Source: Roseiarcus sp963742305 (GTDB lineage Bacteria; Pseudomonadota; Alphaproteobacteria; Rhizobiales; Beijerinckiaceae). From it: a stretch of 64,000 nucleotides of DNA. Shown piece after piece: positions 61,871 to 64,000 of the stretch. The notes beneath the pieces are model-generated. The model did no database searches. It had not been told where the DNA came from and was given only the letters and a program-made list of their open reading frames with translations. Every line of letters starts with the position of its first letter. Position 1 is the stretch's first letter. The position numbers were made by a program, and so were the translations under genes. The DNA is taken from assembly GCA_963742305.1 (NCBI GenBank), contig CAVULN010000048.1, positions 19,277 through 83,276 on the forward strand, read 5' to 3'.

Positions 61871-61949
61871 GCGGCTCGTCGGCGCCGTTCTCATGGAGCA
61901 CAACGACGATTGGCAGACGCAAAATCGCTACATGCAGATTGAAGGCTTC
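61863..61949 (+). pseudogene. IS256-type transposase, extreme C-terminal fragment
   Basis: The reading MRLVGAVLMEHNDDWQTQNR, YMQIEGF is the highly conserved end of IS256/mutator-type transposases (usual form RLVGA-x-L-x-E-x-NDEW with RYM). Only about 29 codons remain. The following 270 bases to 62220 contain no supported gene. It is in opposite orientation to the N-terminal fragment at 59685-59964. Confidence 0.65.
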
Positions 61950-62220
61950 ACAAGAGCCGGCCGACAAGACTGCCGACCTCAAGCCGTTGCAGATTACACC
62001 CAAGGCGGCCTGACCAATGACCGCCTCAGCTACATTCGAAAATTACACCACATTGACGGACGTGACTTGGGAGCGCCGTATTCCATCGCGTCGCAGCATC
62101 GCGCGCAGGTCTCGCGCCCCGGCTGCAACTTGACCGGCTCAGAGCAGCGCAGGCACTTCCGTAACTTGCTCTGGCTCTTGAAGGCGAAAGACCTCTTTGG
62201 ACAGGCCGAAGAGGTTGCAC

Positions 62221-62412
62221 ATGCTAGCGGAATGTGCGCCAATAGAGTGGGACGGCGAGAGGATACGAAGCGTTCGGAGGGCGAGTTATCCCGACCCGAT
62301 TGAAGAGCTTGTCCGCATCGTGGGGGGGGCGGACCCGCGCCCTTGGGGCGATGCTCACCGCCGTCAGGCACCTGCGCGCCGCAGCGCCCGACCCGTCGAG
62401 GATAGGGAGTGA
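62221..62412 (+). CDS. Small hypothetical protein before the XRE regulator, possible frame slip at a G8 run
   Basis: ATG 62221 reads MLAECAPIEWDGERIRSVRR, ASYPDPIEELVRIVGG. At this point a run of eight Gs (62323-62330) occurs. In the given frame it continues as an Arg/Pro-rich tail to 62412. In another frame the sequence ALGAMLTAVRHLRAAAPDPS is more protein-like and would end near 62440. The given frame's TGA overlaps the GTG of the next gene (GTGA). No family recognised. Confidence 0.35.
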   Translation: MLAECAPIEWDGERIRSVRRASYPDPIEELVRIVGGADPRPWGDAHRRQAPARRSARPVEDRE

Positions 62413-62687
62413 GCCCCGACCAGTGCCGGCAGGCGCGTGACACCCTGAAATGGACGCCCAGCGAGCTCGCAGAGGCCGCCGCCGTCACGCCTTGGGTTAT
62501 TGTCGCGTTCGAGGAAGGTCGGGAAGTATCGCCGGCCCAAGAGGAAGCAATTCGGTCTGCGCTCGAAGCCGTAGGGATCGGCTTTCCATTCGAGTCGTCA
62601 ACGGCCGCGCTCGGCCGGCGGGCGTCACTTACTCGCCTCGCGATCGAAATGAGGGCCATTAGCTTGTCCGAGAAAATGCTCCGCTAG
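62409..62687 (+). CDS. Small XRE-type helix-turn-helix transcriptional regulator
   Basis: GTG 62409, preceded by GGATAGGGA, begins SPDQCRQARDTLKWTPSELA, EAAAVTPWVIVAFEEGREVS. This is an XRE-like HTH in which the recognition helix region reads TPWVIVAFE. It is followed by PAQEEAIRSALEAVGIGFPF, a form common in alphaproteobacterial small repressors. The 92-aa product ends at 62687, converging with the recombinase stop in a three-base overlap. It likely regulates genes of the island. Confidence 0.75.
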   Translation: MSPDQCRQARDTLKWTPSELAEAAAVTPWVIVAFEEGREVSPAQEEAIRSALEAVGIGFPFESSTAALGRRASLTRLAIEMRAISLSEKMLR

Positions 62688-63433
62688 TTGGAAGTCCGGT
62701 CGGGCTGCCCTTCGATCGGCTTGCGTTCGTCGGCTGCCCTCGGCCGAGGCTTTCGTTCGCCCGCGTATTCAAACATTTTGGCCACCGTGCGATCTCGCCA
62801 GACATTGCGTTTGCCCGGCGTTTCGATCTCCATCATGGTCAATTGAAGCGCTATCCCATGCAGCGTCTCTCCGCTGTCTCGCAATTTGCAAAGAAGCGGC
62901 AGATAATTTAGCGCGCGCGCCTTCGCTCTTTCTCGCATGGCTCGGACTTGGGCCTTTCTCGCCGCGGCTGAGAAACGATGCGTTATCGGATTCGGATTGC
63001 CGAATTTCCGACCACGCGCTTTTGCAGCAGCAAAGGCGGCCTTCGTGCGCTCCGAGATCAATCGCGCCTCGTATTCGGCCACGGCCGCAAGAATATGGAT
63101 CGTGAAGCGGTTCGCGAGCGGCATGTCGGCCGCGATAAAATCAACTCCGCTGTCCATCAGGCCAGCAATCATCGCGGTGCTGCGCGCCAAACGATCGAGC
63201 CGCGCAACGATGAGTCTCGCGTCGTAAACGCGACAAAGCCAGAGAGCTTCTTTGATTACGGGTCGATTGTCCTTTCGGCCGCTCTCGATTTCAGTCAGCT
63301 CACCGACGACGTTTCCAGGGTTCGTCTCCAGGTAGCGCCGCACGGCGTCATGCTGAGCCATCAAGCCGAGCCCCGATCGCTTCTGTTGTTCGCTCGACAC
63401 CCGGTAATAAACAACCAAGGGGCGAAGGCTCAT
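62684..63433 (-). CDS. Serine recombinase (resolvase/invertase family)
   Basis: ATG 63433 (MSLRPLVVYYRVSSEQQKRS) starts a 249-aa protein. The catalytic domain has Ser13 in YYRVSSEQQ and Arg residues in LIVARLDRLARSTAMIAGLM. FIAADMPLANRFTIHILAAV is the dimer-interface E-helix start, and AEYEARLISERTKAAFAAAK its continuation. The C-terminal part (LPLLCKLRDSGETLHGIALQ, WRDRTVAKMFEYAGE) is a short DNA-binding region of the recombinase type, without the large zinc-ribbon domain. It overlaps the preceding recombinase gene by four bases, so the two are translated together. Confidence 0.92.
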   Translation of the reverse strand: MSLRPLVVYYRVSSEQQKRSGLGLMAQHDAVRRYLETNPGNVVGELTEIESGRKDNRPVIKEALWLCRVYDARLIVARLDRLARSTAMIAGLMDSGVDFIAADMPLANRFTIHILAAVAEYEARLISERTKAAFAAAKARGRKFGNPNPITHRFSAAARKAQVRAMRERAKARALNYLPLLCKLRDSGETLHGIALQLTMMEIETPGKRNVWRDRTVAKMFEYAGERKPRPRAADERKPIEGQPDRTSN

Positions 63434-64000
63434 TGACCCACCTGTGAGCGAAGCGAAGGCACGTTGAGCGCTCGCATCAGGTATCGTCGGATCGAGGCGG
63501 GTCCCCAATTCCCGCGCTGGGGCGCTTCGATGCCTCGCCGGCGCAACTCGGATGCGATCGTCGCATAGGACGCGCCTTCGTCTCGTAATGTCAGCAACAG
63601 CAGTCTGATCGCGGAGAGCCGCCGGCTCACTCTGACTTGCGCAGTGCCCGTGCGCTTCATCTGCAACCCATCTGTTTTGGGCGCGAACTCTTCGGCTGTC
63701 ATTCTAGCGATCCTCCAAATCGAGCCCGCGGTCCAAGGAGCGTTACGAGCGGGGCGAATCCCTTGCGCGTTGAATTGGTCGGCTATGACGCGATAAGACT
63801 TGCCATCCGCGATCGACCGCCAAATCAACGGAGCTAGATCCCGGGCCCGGGCCTCGCTACGAGAGCGCCTCGCCAGAGCGCTCAGTTGCTGGCAGCCCGG
63901 AGGAAAGCGACGAACTATCTCTCGTTTTGGCTTTGCGGGCTCAACGCCGTGTTCCCTAAGGGCTGCGATAGCCGATTTGGTTCGTTCCGATTGCAGTTGT
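63430..64000 (-). CDS. Serine recombinase, C-terminal part; 5' end outside the window
   Basis: The frame stays open to the end of the window, so the gene starts beyond 64000. The visible part begins QLQSERTKSAIAALREHGVE, the E-helix end of a serine recombinase catalytic domain. It continues RSRSEARARDLAPLIWRSIA, DGKSYRVIADQFNAQGIRPA and RNAPWTAGSIWRIARM, a recombinase-type DNA-binding domain. A second similar half-site-binding repeat follows (RLLLLTLRDEGASYATIASE, LRRRGIEAPQRGNWGPASIR). It ends SQVGQ and overlaps the next recombinase gene by four bases (ATGA). The TTG at 63828 is only an internal codon. Confidence 0.8.
   Translation of the reverse strand, partial: QLQSERTKSAIAALREHGVEPAKPKREIVRRFPPGCQQLSALARRSRSEARARDLAPLIWRSIADGKSYRVIADQFNAQGIRPARNAPWTAGSIWRIARMTAEEFAPKTDGLQMKRTGTAQVRVSRRLSAIRLLLLTLRDEGASYATIASELRRRGIEAPQRGNWGPASIRRYLMRALNVPSLRSQVGQ

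Overview
This window looks like a GC-rich alphaproteobacterial chromosome, probably Hyphomicrobiales (Rhizobiales). The support is a Ros/MucR-type regulator, the runs infA-maf-yacG, pgsA-moaD-moaE and rsfS-rlmH-envC-ctpA, an Atm1-type ABC exporter, GluQRS, an intracellular PHA depolymerase, and one full CtrA-type box (TTAA-N7-TTAAC). I cannot fix the genus from sequence alone.

Layout. 1-4.0 kb: the 3' part of an SMP-30/gluconolactonase-type gene, an orphan Tat-exported sugar-binding protein, YidB-like and GlsB/YeaQ-like small proteins. 4.0-7.4 kb: moaE, moaD, pgsA, upp, mucR. 7.4-11.7 kb: Atm1-like exporter, psd-pssA (phosphatidylethanolamine synthesis) and two small secreted or membrane proteins. 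11.8-16.3 kb: RND efflux adaptor and pump. 16.5-19 kb: infA-maf-yacG and phaZ. 19-23.7 kb: monothiol glutaredoxin, RidA, DJ-1/PfpI, moaA, L,D-transpeptidase, mobA, tusA. Molybdenum cofactor genes are scattered over three places. 23.8-28 kb: sdhAF4-like gene, rsmB, two paralogous small secreted proteins, purH. 28-36.5 kb: Sel1 repeat protein, then a leftward cell-envelope and ribosome cluster (rsfS, rlmH, envC, two tandem ctpA genes, a small secreted protein), a quinone oxidoreductase and a GST. 36.6-41.7 kb: M23 endopeptidase, gluQ, alkA-like glycosylase, esterase, and a secreted protein behind the CtrA box.

42-48.6 kb is an accessory-looking surface-protein block. It holds two related proteins built from ELWxSDGTxxGT repeats followed by FG-GAP-like DFNGDGHSDILWQN repeats, one of them frameshifted. 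A VWA/DUF1194 protein lies between them, and next to them is an S1C (HtrA-like) protein whose catalytic triad appears entirely replaced. 48.7-52.2 kb is the dTDP-L-rhamnose operon rfbC-D-B-A, with a strongly palindromic block between rfbD and rfbB. 52.6-55.6 kb is an rdgB, M48 protease, thermonuclease operon.

A tRNA-Arg(CCT) gene at 55.66 kb marks the edge of a decayed mobile region running to the end of the window. It contains an IS630-type transposase gene split by an IS110/IS1111-type element, the C-terminal remnant of a LanC-like lanthionine cyclase, two separate IS256 remnants, a second IS110-type transposase, a small XRE regulator and two overlapping serine recombinase genes. The second of these runs off the window.

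Many conserved genes carry one apparent single-base frameshift (sugar-binding protein, moaD, pgsA, mobA, the Sel1 protein, DUF1194 and others). Because pgsA is normally essential, at least some of these are more likely sequencing or assembly indels than real pseudogenes. I annotate such genes across their full extent and say where the frame breaks.
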